Shown piece by piece: positions 18,898 to 28,352 of a stretch of 64,000 nucleotides of DNA. Source of the stretch: Mycolicibacter sinensis (lineage in GTDB: Bacteria > Actinomycetota > Actinomycetes > Mycobacteriales > Mycobacteriaceae); contig NZ_LZJK01000053.1 of the NCBI RefSeq assembly GCF_001667945.1, positions 1-64,000 on the forward strand, written 5' to 3'. Below the pieces are notes generated by a model, which searched no databases, was not told the origin of the DNA, and saw only the letters and a list, made by a program, of their open reading frames with translations. The translations under genes were made by a program, and so were the position numbers. How positions within the stretch are numbered: the stretch's first letter is position 1; every line of letters starts with the position of its first letter.

Positions 18898-19607
18898 CGG
18901 ATCGACCTCAATCGGGAAATCATCAGGTGCCCGTCGACGTCGCTGACGTCGAGGTGCAGCGCCCAGTGCACGGTCTGCGGCCGGCCGCCGACGTTCTCGG
19001 CGATCGAGGTGGCGATCACCATCACCGGGTCGGTGCGGCCCGGACTCGGCGCCTGCTCGGTGGTGGCGGCCGGGTCATCGAGGTTGTGGCGTTCGGTCTC
19101 GATGGCGACCGCCTCGATCCGGCCGCTGCTGCGCGACTGGATCTTCTGCACCACGTCGCGGTAGGGCGCCAAGGCCGCGTCGAACTCGCTGTTGAGTTCG
19201 CCGACGGTCTTGTCGCGCAGGCGCGCCATCCCCTTTTCGACGTTCTCGGCGTTGAGGTTGATCAGCACGCTGGTCCAGCTGGCGGCGGTCTGCAGCACCC
19301 GGCTGCGGTAGGAGCGCTCGTCGACGTCACCGCGGTGCATGTTCCAGGTGATCAGACTGAACACCAACGCGGCGACCGCGACCAGGCCGAGGAACGCCGA
19401 CACCAGTCCGTAGCTGGAGAACATCGCGCCCTTGGCCGCCTTGGCCGGCTTGGCCGGCGGAGCCTGGTGGGCGTGAGAGCCCTTCTTGGCGACAGGTTTC
19501 TCGTCGTCTTCGCCCTCGGTGGTCGCCGCCTCGGCTGTGGTCGCGCCGGGCTCGACGACTTCGTCGTCCGCGTCCCTGGAGATGTCGGTCTGCTCCTCGT
19601 CAGGCAT
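18894..19607 (-). CDS. omamA: orphan Mce-associated membrane protein OmamA (Rv0199 homologue)
   Basis: 237 residues: an acidic, Ala-rich cytoplasmic N-terminus (1-60), one transmembrane helix (about 66-88, SYGLVSAFLGLVAVAALVFSLI), then an extracytoplasmic Mce-associated domain ending VSDVDGHLMISRLRSIR. In M. tuberculosis OmamA is needed for full Mce1 and Mce4 activity and for stability of Mce proteins. Here it lies between mmpL11 and zmp1, about 18 kb from an extra mce operon and 29 kb from mce1. It is divergent from zmp1 with a 53-base gap and is followed by omamB with an ATGA overlap. Confidence 0.9.
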   Translation of the reverse strand: MPDEEQTDISRDADDEVVEPGATTAEAATTEGEDDEKPVAKKGSHAHQAPPAKPAKAAKGAMFSSYGLVSAFLGLVAVAALVFSLITWNMHRGDVDERSYRSRVLQTAASWTSVLINLNAENVEKGMARLRDKTVGELNSEFDAALAPYRDVVQKIQSRSSGRIEAVAIETERHNLDDPAATTEQAPSPGRTDPVMVIATSIAENVGGRPQTVHWALHLDVSDVDGHLMISRLRSIR

Positions 19608-19660
19608 GGCGGTGACGCTACAGGACGGCTATACGGTTCGCCGTGAAAGGATGGGTAACG

Positions 19661-21646
19661 ATGACCTCAGCAGCGACGCGTTCCGGCCTTGACCTCAGCT
19701 ATCGCAACACCGCCATCCGCCCGCAGGACGACCTGTTCGGTCATGTCAACGGTGGCTGGCTCGACGGCTACGTGATGCCGCCGGACCGCGCCACCGACGG
19801 CGCGTTCCGCGCCCTGTTCGACCGGGCCGAGATCCAGGTCCGCGACCTGCTCACCGAAGCCGCGGCGTCGGGCGCGCCGGCCGGCACCGACGAACGACGC
19901 ATCGGCGATCTGTACGCCAGCTTCCTCGACGAGCAGACCGTGCAGGCCCGCGGCGTGCAGCCGTTGCTGGCCGAGCTGGCCGCGATCGACGCCGCCGCGG
20001 ACCGCGATGGGCTGGCCCGGGTGCTGGGGGCATGTCAGCGCACCGGGGTCGGCGGTGGCGTCGGACTGTATGTGGACACCGATTCGAAGAACTCCACCCG
20101 CTACCTGCTGCACCTGACCCAGTCGGGTCTGGGACTGCCTGACGAGTCCTACTACCGCGACGAACAGCACGCCGAGATCCTGGCCGCCTATCCCGAGCAC
20201 ATCGCCAAGATGTTCGCGCTGGTCTACGGCCAAGACCCGAGCGGCTACGCCGAGGTCGCGGCCCGCATCGTCGCGCTGGAGACTCAGCTGGCGCGCGCGC
20301 ACTGGGACGTGGTGAAGCGCCGCGACGCCGAGCTCAGCTACAACCTGCGCACGTTCGCCGGGTTGCCACAGGAGGCCCCCGGTTTCGACTGGGCGGGCTG
20401 GGTCGGCGCGCTCGGGGTCGTCGGGCAGGCCGCCGCCGAACTGGTGGTGCGCCAACCCGACTATCTCACGGCGTTCGCCGCGCTGTGGGAATCCGCGGAG
20501 CTCTCCGATTGGCAGGCCTGGGCGCGCTGGCGGCTCATCCACAGCCGCGCCGGGATCCTGACCGATGAGCTGATCGCCGAGGACTTCGATTTCTACGGGC
20601 GCCGGCTCTCAGGCACCGAGCAGATCCGCGACCGGTGGAAGCGCGGGGTGTCACTGGTGGAGTCGATGATGGGCGACGCCGTCGGAAAGCTTTACGTGGC
20701 AAAGCATTTCCCACCGGATGCCAAGGCCCGTATCGATGCGCTGGTGGCCAACCTGCGGGAGGCCTACCGGGTGAGCATCACCGGACTGGATTGGATGACG
20801 CCGGCCACCCGCGAGCGGGCACTGGCCAAGCTGGACAAGTTCACCGCCAAGGTCGGCTACCCGCCGCGCTGGCGCGACTATTCGGCGCTGGTCACCGACC
20901 CCGGCGACCTGTACGGCAACGTCCTGCGGGGCTATGCGGTCAACTACGACCGTGAACTGGCGAAGCTGGGCTCGCCGGTGGATCGTGACGAGTGGTTCAT
21001 GACCCCGCAGACCGTCAACGCCTACTACAACCCGGGGATGAACGAGATCGTCTTCCCGGCCGCGATCCTGCAGCCGCCGTTCTTCGATCCCGACGCCGAC
21101 GACGCCGCCAACTACGGCGGGATCGGTGCGGTGATCGGCCACGAGATCGGCCACGGCTTCGACGACCAGGGCGCAAAGTACGACGGCGACGGGAACCTGG
21201 TCGACTGGTGGACCGACGCCGACCGCAGCGAATTCGGTACACGCACCGCGGCGTTGATCGCCCAGTACGACGGTTTCGTGCCGCGAGGGCTGGCCGAGCG
21301 GCATCGGGTCAACGGGGCGTTCACCGTCGGGGAGAACATCGGCGACCTCGGTGGCCTGTCGATCGCCCTGCTCGCCTACCAGCTGTCGCTGGACGGCGCC
21401 GAGGCGCCGGTGATCGACGGCCTGACCGGCGTGCAGCGCGTCTTCTACGGCTGGGCGCAGGTGTGGCGCACCAAATCCCGTGATGCCGAGGCGATCCGGC
21501 GCTTGGCGACCGACCCCCATTCGCCGCCGGAGTTCCGCTGCAACGGGGTGATCCGCAACATCGACGCGTTCTACGACGCGTTCGGCGTCACCGAAGATGA
21601 CGCGCTGTACCTGGAACCGGGCCAGCGCGTGCGCATCTGGAACTGA
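19661..21646 (+). CDS. zmp1: zinc metalloprotease Zmp1 (M13/neprilysin family)
   Basis: 661 residues, near the length of Rv0198c. Zinc endopeptidase of the M13 family; in M. tuberculosis it is implicated in blocking inflammasome activation and phagosome maturation. The zinc site HEIGH is at residues 494-498, the third ligand in ENIGDLGG near 558, and the substrate-binding NAYYNPGMNEIVFPAAILQ segment lies before the zinc motif. The terminal RVRIWN is the usual M13 C-terminus. There is no signal peptide, as for the M. tuberculosis enzyme. ATG at 19661 with AAAGGA 10 bases upstream; GTG at 19643 is an alternative. Confidence 0.96.
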   Translation: MTSAATRSGLDLSYRNTAIRPQDDLFGHVNGGWLDGYVMPPDRATDGAFRALFDRAEIQVRDLLTEAAASGAPAGTDERRIGDLYASFLDEQTVQARGVQPLLAELAAIDAAADRDGLARVLGACQRTGVGGGVGLYVDTDSKNSTRYLLHLTQSGLGLPDESYYRDEQHAEILAAYPEHIAKMFALVYGQDPSGYAEVAARIVALETQLARAHWDVVKRRDAELSYNLRTFAGLPQEAPGFDWAGWVGALGVVGQAAAELVVRQPDYLTAFAALWESAELSDWQAWARWRLIHSRAGILTDELIAEDFDFYGRRLSGTEQIRDRWKRGVSLVESMMGDAVGKLYVAKHFPPDAKARIDALVANLREAYRVSITGLDWMTPATRERALAKLDKFTAKVGYPPRWRDYSALVTDPGDLYGNVLRGYAVNYDRELAKLGSPVDRDEWFMTPQTVNAYYNPGMNEIVFPAAILQPPFFDPDADDAANYGGIGAVIGHEIGHGFDDQGAKYDGDGNLVDWWTDADRSEFGTRTAALIAQYDGFVPRGLAERHRVNGAFTVGENIGDLGGLSIALLAYQLSLDGAEAPVIDGLTGVQRVFYGWAQVWRTKSRDAEAIRRLATDPHSPPEFRCNGVIRNIDAFYDAFGVTEDDALYLEPGQRVRIWN

Positions 21647-21676
21647 GCCCGTTTCACTGCGCGGGCAAGGGCGGCC

Positions 21677-22780
21677 CTACATCTGCCAGTCTTGGGCGCC
21701 GTCGTTCTTGGTGTAGGTGCCCACGGAGTTCTTCACCACGACCGGGTCGCCGCTGCCGAAGTTGTCGTAGAACCACTTGGCGTTGGCCGGGCTCAGGTTG
21801 ATGCAGCCGTGGCTGACGTTGCGCTTGCCCTGGTCGTTGACCGACCACGGTGCGCTGTGCACGAAGCCGCCGCTGTTGTCGATGCGCACGGCGTCCTGCA
21901 CGGTCACCTTGTAGCCGTAGGTGGAGTTGATCGGCACCCCGTAGGTGGAGGAGTCCATCACCACCGTGGGGAACTTCTCCAGCACGTAGTAGGTGCCGTT
22001 GGGGGTCTCGTGCCCGCCGGTCGACATGCCCATGGACATCGGGAAGGTCTTCTCCAGCTTGCCGTTCCGGGTGATCGTCATCTGGTGCGTCTTGTCGTCG
22101 GCGGTGGCTACCAGGGAGTCGCCGGTGCGGAAGCTCGACTTGGTGCCGGCCGCGTCGATGGTGACGGTGGTGTGGGCCGGCCAGAAGTTGAACGGACGCC
22201 ACCGCACCTGGCTGGGGGTCATCCAATAGAACTTGCCGGGCACCGGCGGATTCGAGGAGATGTGGATGGCCTGCTCGGCCATCGCCTTGTCGGCGATCGG
22301 CCGCTGGAAGTTGATGATGATCGGCTTGGCGACGCCCACCATGGACCCGTCGAGCGGATTGAACGACGGCGGCAGGAACGGCGGGGTGCCGGTGAAGGGC
22401 TCCGGGTTCTGCCCGGCCACCGGCCCGGCCGCGACCGGTACCGCGCCCGGCTGTGCCACACCGGGCTCGCCCGGCACCGGCTCGCCCGGCACTGCCTCGC
22501 CTGGGACGGGGTCACCGGCAGCGGGCGGTGCCGGCGGAGGCGGAAACGCCATCGGGTCCGCCGGGGGCGGGGGAGGCGGCGCGAACGGGTCCGGCGGGGG
22601 CGGTAACTCCGGCGGGGGCGGCGGCGCGAACGGATCGACCGGGCCGGCGTTGGCCGGCGCCGGGTCGCCGGGCTGCTGCGGCGGGTCGGCCAGTGCCGCT
22701 CCGCAGCCCAGCGTGAGCACCGTGGCCATTCCCGCGGTGGACAGCCAGGCCCCGATGCCCGCGAGCTTCCATCCCGACAT
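21677..22780 (-). CDS. L,D-transpeptidase (LdtMt4/Rv0192 type), YkuD domain
   Basis: 367 residues. ATG at 22780 with GGAGGT 5 bases upstream. A signal sequence or membrane anchor covers residues 1-32 (ending GAALADPP), followed by a proline-rich linker of about 95 residues, an immunoglobulin-like domain and the YkuD catalytic domain. The active site is [23 protein letters not shown], with the nucleophile at Cys326. It forms 3-3 cross-links in peptidoglycan and is resistant to most penicillins. The PP-x-P linker is longer than the catalytic domain needs and probably spans the wall. It lies downstream of the Rv0191 and ricR homologues on the same strand, as in M. tuberculosis. Confidence 0.94.
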   Translation of the reverse strand: MSGWKLAGIGAWLSTAGMATVLTLGCGAALADPPQQPGDPAPANAGPVDPFAPPPPPELPPPPDPFAPPPPPPADPMAFPPPPAPPAAGDPVPGEAVPGEPVPGEPGVAQPGAVPVAAGPVAGQNPEPFTGTPPFLPPSFNPLDGSMVGVAKPIIINFQRPIADKAMAEQAIHISSNPPVPGKFYWMTPSQVRWRPFNFWPAHTTVTIDAAGTKSSFRTGDSLVATADDKTHQMTITRNGKLEKTFPMSMGMSTGGHETPNGTYYVLEKFPTVVMDSSTYGVPINSTYGYKVTVQDAVRIDNSGGFVHSAPWSVNDQGKRNVSHGCINLSPANAKWFYDNFGSGDPVVVKNSVGTYTKNDGAQDWQM

Positions 22781-22942
22781 GCGTTTACCTCCGGTGGACA
22801 ATCTTGGCTTCAAGTGTTCCACAAGGCCAGCTCCAGCTAACTCGTGCAGCGAGCCGAAAACGCGCCGAAACAGCGCTCGAGACCGTGATGACCTGTGGCT
22901 TGGATCGTCGGGGTAGTGGCGAACGTAACCGACCCCGGCGCC

Positions 22943-24154
22943 TCAGGGAACGACGAACAGGCGTTTGCTGGACGCTATCCCTACCGCCGTGATGCCGGCC
23001 AGCAGCGCCGACGCGCTCAACATCGCCGACGTTCCGGCCCGTTCGAACAACAGGCCCCCCGCCAGCGATCCCCCGGTGATGCCGATCTGGAATGCCGTCA
23101 CGTACAGCCCCGACGCCCCGTCGGGGTCGTCGGGTGCCGTGCGCATCGCCGCAGACTGCAGCATCGGCGACACCGCCATCGCCATGGCGCCCCACAGCAC
23201 GATCGCCGCCGCCCCGGCCACCGTCGTACCGGTCGAGTGGTGCCCGCCGATCGACAGTGCGGCCAGCACCACGAAGGCCGCCGACAGCGCGGCCATGCAG
23301 GCACCGGTGATCGCCTTGGGCCGGTGATCCAGCGGCCTGGCCAGCGGCGGCATCGCGATCAGGCCGGCCAGGCCGAACGCGGCCAGCAGCCAGGCCAGCC
23401 GGGCCCCCGGCACACCGACCACCTCGCCGATGATCACCGCGATGAACGTGTAGGAGATGAAGTGGCCGGTGACGGCGATCAGCATCAGCGCGCTCACCGC
23501 CAGCAGCCGCCCGTTGCGGTGGTGGTGTCGCCCCACCAGAGCCAGCTGGTCGGTGCTGAGCACCAGGGCGGGCAGCGCCAGGCGGGCCGCCACGGTGATG
23601 GCGGCCGCCGCCACGGTGATCACCACCACGGCCAGCCGCCAGCCCCACAGCAGGCTCATCGCGGAGGTCAGCGGGATACCGACCACCAGCGCCAGGCTGG
23701 TGCCCACGTAGATCGCGGTGGTCGCCCGGCCGGAATGACTCGGCGGCACCAACCGGGTGGCGATCGGCGCCAGCACCGACCACATCAGGCCGTGGGTGAC
23801 CGCGCACAGCGCCCGGCCGGCGGCCAGCACGGTGAAGGTCGGCGCCAATGCCGAGATCACCTGCGAAGTGGTCAGGCAGACCAGGGTGAGCAGCAACACC
23901 CGGCGGCGCGGCCAGTAGGCGGTCCAGCGCACCAGCGGAATCGTGGTGGCCGCCGCCACCACCGCATACCAGGCCAGCAGGGTTCCGACCAGCGCTTCGC
24001 TGACGCCCAGCCCCTCCGAGATCGCGGGCAGCGCACCGACCGGCAGGATCTCAGCGGTGGCGTAGATGAACGCGGCAGCCGCCAGGATGGCCAACTGCGC
24101 CGTGATCCGGGGCGTCCACGGACCGGTTCGGGTATTTCCAGTGTCGACAGTCAT
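22943..24154 (-). CDS. MFS drug efflux transporter (Rv0191 homologue)
   Basis: 403 residues with 12 transmembrane segments. The family motifs are partly kept: YWPRRRVLLLTLV after helix 2 (motif A-like) and the antiporter region GRALCAVTHGLMWSVLAPIATRLVPP in helices 4-5. It belongs to the AraJ/Cml-type drug:proton antiporters; Rv0191 has been linked to chloramphenicol export. ATG at 24154 (MTVDTGNTRTG) is preferred over an ATG 20 codons earlier, which adds a Cys/Arg-rich stretch. It follows ricR on the same strand with a 78-base gap, so it may share the copper-responsive transcript; I see no separate copper operator in the gap. Confidence 0.88.
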   Translation of the reverse strand: MTVDTGNTRTGPWTPRITAQLAILAAAAFIYATAEILPVGALPAISEGLGVSEALVGTLLAWYAVVAAATTIPLVRWTAYWPRRRVLLLTLVCLTTSQVISALAPTFTVLAAGRALCAVTHGLMWSVLAPIATRLVPPSHSGRATTAIYVGTSLALVVGIPLTSAMSLLWGWRLAVVVITVAAAAITVAARLALPALVLSTDQLALVGRHHHRNGRLLAVSALMLIAVTGHFISYTFIAVIIGEVVGVPGARLAWLLAAFGLAGLIAMPPLARPLDHRPKAITGACMAALSAAFVVLAALSIGGHHSTGTTVAGAAAIVLWGAMAMAVSPMLQSAAMRTAPDDPDGASGLYVTAFQIGITGGSLAGGLLFERAGTSAMLSASALLAGITAVGIASSKRLFVVP

Positions 24155-24232
24155 GGTATGGGGGCAGCGTCGAGTGGTATTGGCGCATGGCGCTCCCGGT
24201 AACTGCTGGATCACATGGTAACGGCGCGGGGG

Positions 24233-24526
24233 TCAGGAACGAACCAGCCGCGCGATCGCGGCCGACGCTTCGGTGAGTTTCGCGTCGGCCTCCTCCCCGC
24301 CGGAGGCGACGGCCCCGCTGACACAGTGCACCAGGTGCTCGTCGAGCAGGTTGAGCGCCACTGACCGCAGCGCGCTGTTGACCGCGCTGATCTGGGTGAG
24401 GACGTCGATGCAGTACTTGTCCTCGTCGATCATCTTGGCGATGCCCCGCACCTGCCCCTCGATGCGGCGCAGCCGCTTGGCGTAGTTGTCTTTGCCCGCT
24501 GAATACCCGGGTGCATCGGTGGTCAT
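24233..24526 (-). CDS. ricR: copper-sensing repressor RicR (CsoR family)
   Basis: 97 residues, all-helical CsoR fold. The copper-binding triad is present: Cys39 (KYCIDVL), His64 and Cys68 (EHLVHC). RicR represses a small regulon (in M. tuberculosis: itself, mymT, lpqS, mmcO and Rv2963) and leaves DNA when it binds Cu(I). Two 17-bp operators in this window fit: one before the upstream DUF305 gene and one before mymT. The ATG at 24526 overlaps the DUF305 stop (ATGA), so RicR is made by coupled translation from an operon whose promoter carries the operator, implying autoregulation. Confidence 0.95.
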   Translation of the reverse strand: MTTDAPGYSAGKDNYAKRLRRIEGQVRGIAKMIDEDKYCIDVLTQISAVNSALRSVALNLLDEHLVHCVSGAVASGGEEADAKLTEASAAIARLVRS

Positions 24527-25104
24527 AGCGTTCCCAACTGTTGGTTCATCTGATCGATCTCGGTCTGCTGTCGCGCCGCCAGGGACTGCGCGATGCTGAT
24601 GGCCTCCGGGCTCTGGCCGTGTTGGATCTCGTTGTGCGCCATCGCGATCGCGCCGCGGTGGTGGGAGATCATCGACTGCAGCCAGAGCTTGTCGAACGCC
24701 GGGCCGCGCAGGCCCCGCAAGGTGTCCATGGTGGCCTGATCCACCATGCCGGGAAGGTCGCGCTTGTCGCCGCGCCCGCCGGACGGAACGCCGGGCGCCT
24801 CCCACTGCAGCAGTTGCGCCTGGCAGCCCTGCAGTTCGGTGCGCTGCTGCGCGGCGACCTGCCCGGCGAGCTCCACCAGCGCCGGATCGGTGCTCTGCCC
24901 CGGCACCATGGCGGTGAGCTCCAGGCCCTGCTGGTGGTGGACGACGATATTCTCCAGGAACGCGACGTCGCCGGGGCTGCCGATGTTGGCCGCCGCCGAT
25001 CTACTCGACGTGGCCGGCTCCGGCTGCGATTCCGGCGCACGGTGACAGCCGCCGGCAGCGATGCTGACGGCGAGCGCAACGACGGCGGCGAGAGCGGACC
25101 TCAT
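24523..25104 (-). CDS. DUF305 lipoprotein, probably in copper handling
   Basis: 193 residues. An N-terminal export signal with a cysteine at position 20 (SIAAGGC; a loose lipobox) suggests a lipoprotein. Two DUF305 ferritin-like repeats carry the paired histidines expected for metal binding: VVHHQQGLELTAM near residue 55 and MISHHRGAIAMA near 143, plus methionines throughout. DUF305 proteins such as cyanobacterial CopM bind copper outside the membrane. This gene comes first in an operon with ricR (ATGA overlap) and its start is 17 bases from a RicR-type operator. I know of no such gene at this place in M. tuberculosis. Confidence 0.88.
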   Translation of the reverse strand: MRSALAAVVALAVSIAAGGCHRAPESQPEPATSSRSAAANIGSPGDVAFLENIVVHHQQGLELTAMVPGQSTDPALVELAGQVAAQQRTELQGCQAQLLQWEAPGVPSGGRGDKRDLPGMVDQATMDTLRGLRGPAFDKLWLQSMISHHRGAIAMAHNEIQHGQSPEAISIAQSLAARQQTEIDQMNQQLGTL

Positions 25105-25120
25105 GCGCCCACTCTAGCCC

Positions 25121-25137
25121 ATACCCCCGCGGGGTAT
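25121..25137. promoter_or_regulatory. RicR operator upstream of DUF305-ricR
   Basis: ATACCCC-CGC-GGGGTAT: perfect 7-bp arms with a 3-base centre, identical in both arms to the site before mymT. It sits 17-33 bases upstream of the DUF305 start. It also lies about 45 bases from the divergent ilvD start, so ilvD expression could be touched by copper; that is only inference. Confidence 0.85.
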
Positions 25138-25181
25138 TTTATTCGTTTGGTCCGGCCACCCCCTACCGGCATACTTAGCGG

Positions 25182-26897
25182 GTGAATCCTGGGAGCACCG
25201 ACACCTCGTCCGTCGACATCAAACCGCGCAGTCGCGACGTCACCGACGGCCTGGAACGGGCCGCCGCCCGCGGGATGCTGCGGGCGGTCGGCATGGGCGA
25301 CGACGACTTCGCCAAGCCGCAGATCGGCGTGGCGTCGTCCTGGAACGAGATCACCCCCTGCAACCTGTCGCTGGACCGGTTGGCCAAAGCCGCCAAGGAA
25401 GGCGTCTTCGAAGCCGGCGGCTACCCCCTGGAGTTCGGCACCATCTCGGTCTCCGACGGCATCTCGATGGGGCACGAGGGCATGCACTTCTCGCTGGTGA
25501 GCCGCGAGGTGATCGCCGACAGCGTCGAGACGGTGATGTGCGCCGAACGGCTCGACGGCTCGGTGCTGCTGGCCGGCTGCGACAAGTCCCTGCCCGGGAT
25601 GCTGATGGCCGCGGCCCGCTTGGATCTGGCCGCGGTGTTCCTCTACGCGGGCTCGACCATGCCCGGCTACGCGAAGCTCTCCGACGGCACCGAGCGCGAG
25701 GTGACGATCATCGACGCCTTCGAGGCGGTCGGCGCGTGTTCACGCGGGCTGATGTCCCGCGAGGACGTCGACACGATCGAGCGGTCCATCTGCCCCGGCG
25801 AGGGCGCCTGCGGCGGCATGTACACCGCGAACACCATGGCCAGCGCGGCCGAAGCACTGGGTATGTCGCTGCCGGGCAGCGCCTCCCCGCCGTCGGCCGA
25901 TCGGCGCCGCGACGGCTACGCGCGGCGCAGCGGGGCGGCCGTGGTGGAGTTGCTGCGCCGCGGGATCACCGCCCGCGACATCTTGACCAAGGAGGCGTTC
26001 GAGAACGCGATCGCGGTGGTGATGGCCTTCGGCGGGTCCACCAACGCGGTGCTGCACCTGCTGGCGATCGCCCACGAAGCCGAGGTCGAGCTGACCCTGG
26101 CCGACTTCTCCCGGGTGGGCGCGAAGGTGCCGCACCTGGCCGATGTGAAACCGTTCGGACAGCACGTGATGTTCGACATCGACAAGATCGGCGGGGTGCC
26201 GGTCATGCTCAAGACCCTGCTGGACGCCGGCCTGCTGCACGGCGACTGCCTGACGGTCACCGGAAAGACGATGGCGGAGAACATCGCCGAGCTCAACCCC
26301 CCGATCGTCGACGGTAAGGTGCTGCACGCCCTGACCAATCCCATCCACCCGACCGGTGGCATCACCATCCTGCGCGGCTCGCTGGCCCCGGAGGGCGCCG
26401 TCGTCAAGTCGGCCGGCTTCGACACCGACGTGTTCGAGGGCACCGCACGGGTTTTCGACGGTGAGCGGGCGGCGCTGGATGCGCTCGAAGACGGCACCAT
26501 CAGCGCCGGCGATGCGGTGGTGATCCGCTACGAGGGCCCCAAGGGCGGACCCGGGATGCGCGAGATGCTGGCCATCACCGGCGCGATCAAGGGCGCCGGG
26601 CTGGGCAAAGACGTGCTGCTGCTGACCGACGGCCGGTTCTCCGGCGGCACCACCGGGCTGTGCGTCGGCCACATCGCGCCCGAGGCGGTAGACGGCGGAC
26701 CGGTGGCATTCCTGCGCGACGGCGACAAGATCCGCCTCGACGTGGCCAACGCGACGTTGGACGTGGTGGCCGACCCGGATGAATTCGCCGCCCGCGCTGC
26801 GGGTTTCACGCCTCCCCCGCCGCGCTACACCACCGGCGTGCTGGCCAAGTACCGCAAGCTGGTGGGCTCGGCGGCGATCGGAGCGGTCTGCGGGTAA
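25182..26897 (+). CDS. ilvD: dihydroxy-acid dehydratase
   Basis: 571 residues (Rv0189c: 575). Fe-S enzyme that dehydrates 2,3-dihydroxy-isovalerate and -methylvalerate to the keto acids in valine, leucine and isoleucine synthesis, and feeds pantothenate. Family signatures are present: the CDKSLPGML block near residue 127, the [18 protein letters not shown] block near 200 with cluster cysteines, the [14 protein letters not shown] region near 285, and the C-terminal [10 protein letters not shown] near 485. GTG start at 25182. It is divergent from the DUF305-ricR operon. Fe-S dehydratases are known copper targets, so its position beside copper genes is of note. Confidence 0.97.
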   Translation: MNPGSTDTSSVDIKPRSRDVTDGLERAAARGMLRAVGMGDDDFAKPQIGVASSWNEITPCNLSLDRLAKAAKEGVFEAGGYPLEFGTISVSDGISMGHEGMHFSLVSREVIADSVETVMCAERLDGSVLLAGCDKSLPGMLMAAARLDLAAVFLYAGSTMPGYAKLSDGTEREVTIIDAFEAVGACSRGLMSREDVDTIERSICPGEGACGGMYTANTMASAAEALGMSLPGSASPPSADRRRDGYARRSGAAVVELLRRGITARDILTKEAFENAIAVVMAFGGSTNAVLHLLAIAHEAEVELTLADFSRVGAKVPHLADVKPFGQHVMFDIDKIGGVPVMLKTLLDAGLLHGDCLTVTGKTMAENIAELNPPIVDGKVLHALTNPIHPTGGITILRGSLAPEGAVVKSAGFDTDVFEGTARVFDGERAALDALEDGTISAGDAVVIRYEGPKGGPGMREMLAITGAIKGAGLGKDVLLLTDGRFSGGTTGLCVGHIAPEAVDGGPVAFLRDGDKIRLDVANATLDVVADPDEFAARAAGFTPPPPRYTTGVLAKYRKLVGSAAIGAVCG

Positions 26898-26994
26898 TCG
26901 CACCGCTGCCCGGCGACATCGGGACCGACCCGCACAGCGCCGCACCGGGCTGACCGGCCGGCATCACCACCGGCCGGTCGGCCACCTGGCCTGG

Positions 26995-27441
26995 TCACGC
27001 CGCAGGCGTGGCCGTGTCGTGACGGGCGCGCCTGCCGAAGTAGGCGGCGATCAGGCCCAGGGCGGTCAGCAGCGCGCCGGCGACCACGTTCGACCAGGCC
27101 ATGCCGGGCGTCGGTGACATGTCCCGCAGGATCCACGGGGAGATGACGAACCACACGCCGAAGACCGGCAGCGTCCACGCCATGCCGTGGGTGCGGTCCA
27201 GCGCCGAGGCCAGCCCGAACGTCAGGAAGGCGACGACCGCCCCGACGACGAAGTTGCTGAACGTCAGCCGGGATGTGCCCTCGAATCCGACGATCCACGG
27301 TGACAGCGCCGCATAGACCGCCGTCAACAGGGTCAGACCGAAGGTGAATTGCGCAGCCATCGACTCGGCCGCTCTGTCATATGTTGCCCGCAGAGCTAAC
27401 AGATCCGGGTGGTGATCGATTGATGAATGGACTGTACTCAT
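26995..27441 (-). CDS. SPW-repeat membrane protein (Rv0188 homologue)
   Basis: 148 residues with four transmembrane helices in two repeats, each carrying the SPW motif at a helix end (AALSPWIVGF and FVISPWILRD), the signature of the SPW family. Histidine-containing soluble N-terminus (HSSIDHHPD). Function of the family is unknown. It lies between ilvD (convergent, 97-base gap) and the O-methyltransferase gene. The 128 bases upstream hold its promoter; no operator is obvious. Confidence 0.85.
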   Translation of the reverse strand: MSTVHSSIDHHPDLLALRATYDRAAESMAAQFTFGLTLLTAVYAALSPWIVGFEGTSRLTFSNFVVGAVVAFLTFGLASALDRTHGMAWTLPVFGVWFVISPWILRDMSPTPGMAWSNVVAGALLTALGLIAAYFGRRARHDTATPAA

Positions 27442-27569
27442 TTCGTTACCTTTCTGCTATGCAGCAAGCATTTTCATGCCGACCGCACCCACTCATCTGA
27501 TGAAAGGCTACGCTCGCCCGCGATCCGCCAGCAACGCCGAATCGCCTGGTCGGGCAGCGTCGATCTCGA

Positions 27570-28235
27570 CTACTGCACCACGGCCATGGCGAACCCGTCC
27601 CAGCCCTTGGCCCCGACCGTCTGGATCGCGGCGGCCTGCAGACCTGGGTGCTCGCCCATCAGCTCCAGCACATCCCGGCTGCCGCGTGCCGTCGCATCGC
27701 CCGGCGCCGGTTCGGCGACGGCACCTTCGCGAATCACGTTGTCCACCACGATGACCGACCCGGGATGGGTCAGCTGCACCGCCCAGTTCAGGTAGCCGAC
27801 ATTGTTCTCCTTGTCGGCGTCGATGAACACCAGATCGAACGGCTCGCCGGTCAACGTCGGCAGGGTTTCCAGGGCCGGGCCGACGATGATCTGCACCCGC
27901 TCCCCCACACCGGCACGGTCCAGGTTGGCCCGGGCCACCTCGGCGTGCTTCGGTGCGTACTCCAGTGTCACCACCGCGCCGGCCGGTCCGGCGGCTCGGG
28001 CCAGCCAGATCGTGCTGTAGCCGCCCAGCGTTCCGATCTCCAGGATGCGGGTGGCGCGTGTTGCGGTGGCCAGCAGGCTCAAGAACTTGCCCTGCTGGGC
28101 CGAGACGGCGATCGGCGGCAGCCCGGCCGCGGCACTGGCGGCCAGCGCCGCCTGCAAGTCCGGGTCATCGCCGGCAAAGATGCGATCCAGCAGGGTGTCG
28201 ACGTCGCGGGGCGTGGGAGTTTCAGTCACGCCCAC
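27570..28235 (-). CDS. SAM-dependent O-methyltransferase (Rv0187 homologue)
   Basis: 221 residues, the length of the class I catechol/caffeoyl-CoA O-methyltransferase family (Methyltransf_3). The SAM-binding LEIGTLGGYSTIWLA lies near residue 65, the metal-binding FDLVFIDADKENNVGYLNWA near 133, and VVDNVIREG near 160. The acceptor is unknown; the family methylates catechol-like or other hydroxylated small molecules with a divalent metal. Two in-frame GTG starts (28235 and 28229) are equally plausible. It is divergent from mymT, sharing the 117-base region that holds the RicR operator. Confidence 0.92.
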   Translation of the reverse strand: MGVTETPTPRDVDTLLDRIFAGDDPDLQAALAASAAAGLPPIAVSAQQGKFLSLLATATRATRILEIGTLGGYSTIWLARAAGPAGAVVTLEYAPKHAEVARANLDRAGVGERVQIIVGPALETLPTLTGEPFDLVFIDADKENNVGYLNWAVQLTHPGSVIVVDNVIREGAVAEPAPGDATARGSRDVLELMGEHPGLQAAAIQTVGAKGWDGFAMAVVQ

Positions 28236-28283
28236 CGAGGCTAGCCCGCAACCATGATTGCCGCCGCCCTGAGGCTTTACCCC

Positions 28284-28300
28284 ATACCCCTATGGGGTAT
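28284..28300. promoter_or_regulatory. RicR operator and -10 of the mymT promoter
   Basis: ATACCCC-TAT-GGGGTAT, same arms and spacing as the site at 25121-25137. A TATAGT hexamer at 28300-28305 abuts its right edge and is the likely -10 for mymT, so bound RicR would cover the promoter. The divergent O-methyltransferase gene could also be affected. Confidence 0.88.
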
Positions 28301-28352
28301 ATAGTCGGCCGTGTCGGCACCGCGCCGGCGCTTATCACCGAAGGAGAGGCAC

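Noticed and set aside
18894..19607. Assignment of the Rv0199-like gene to one of the mce operons
   Set aside because: It is over 17 kb from any mce gene, and its neighbours are those of Rv0199 in M. tuberculosis, so it is the orphan omamA.
26898..26994. Search for a small gene or RNA between ilvD and the SPW gene
   Set aside because: Short gap with no start, hairpin or T run that I could support.
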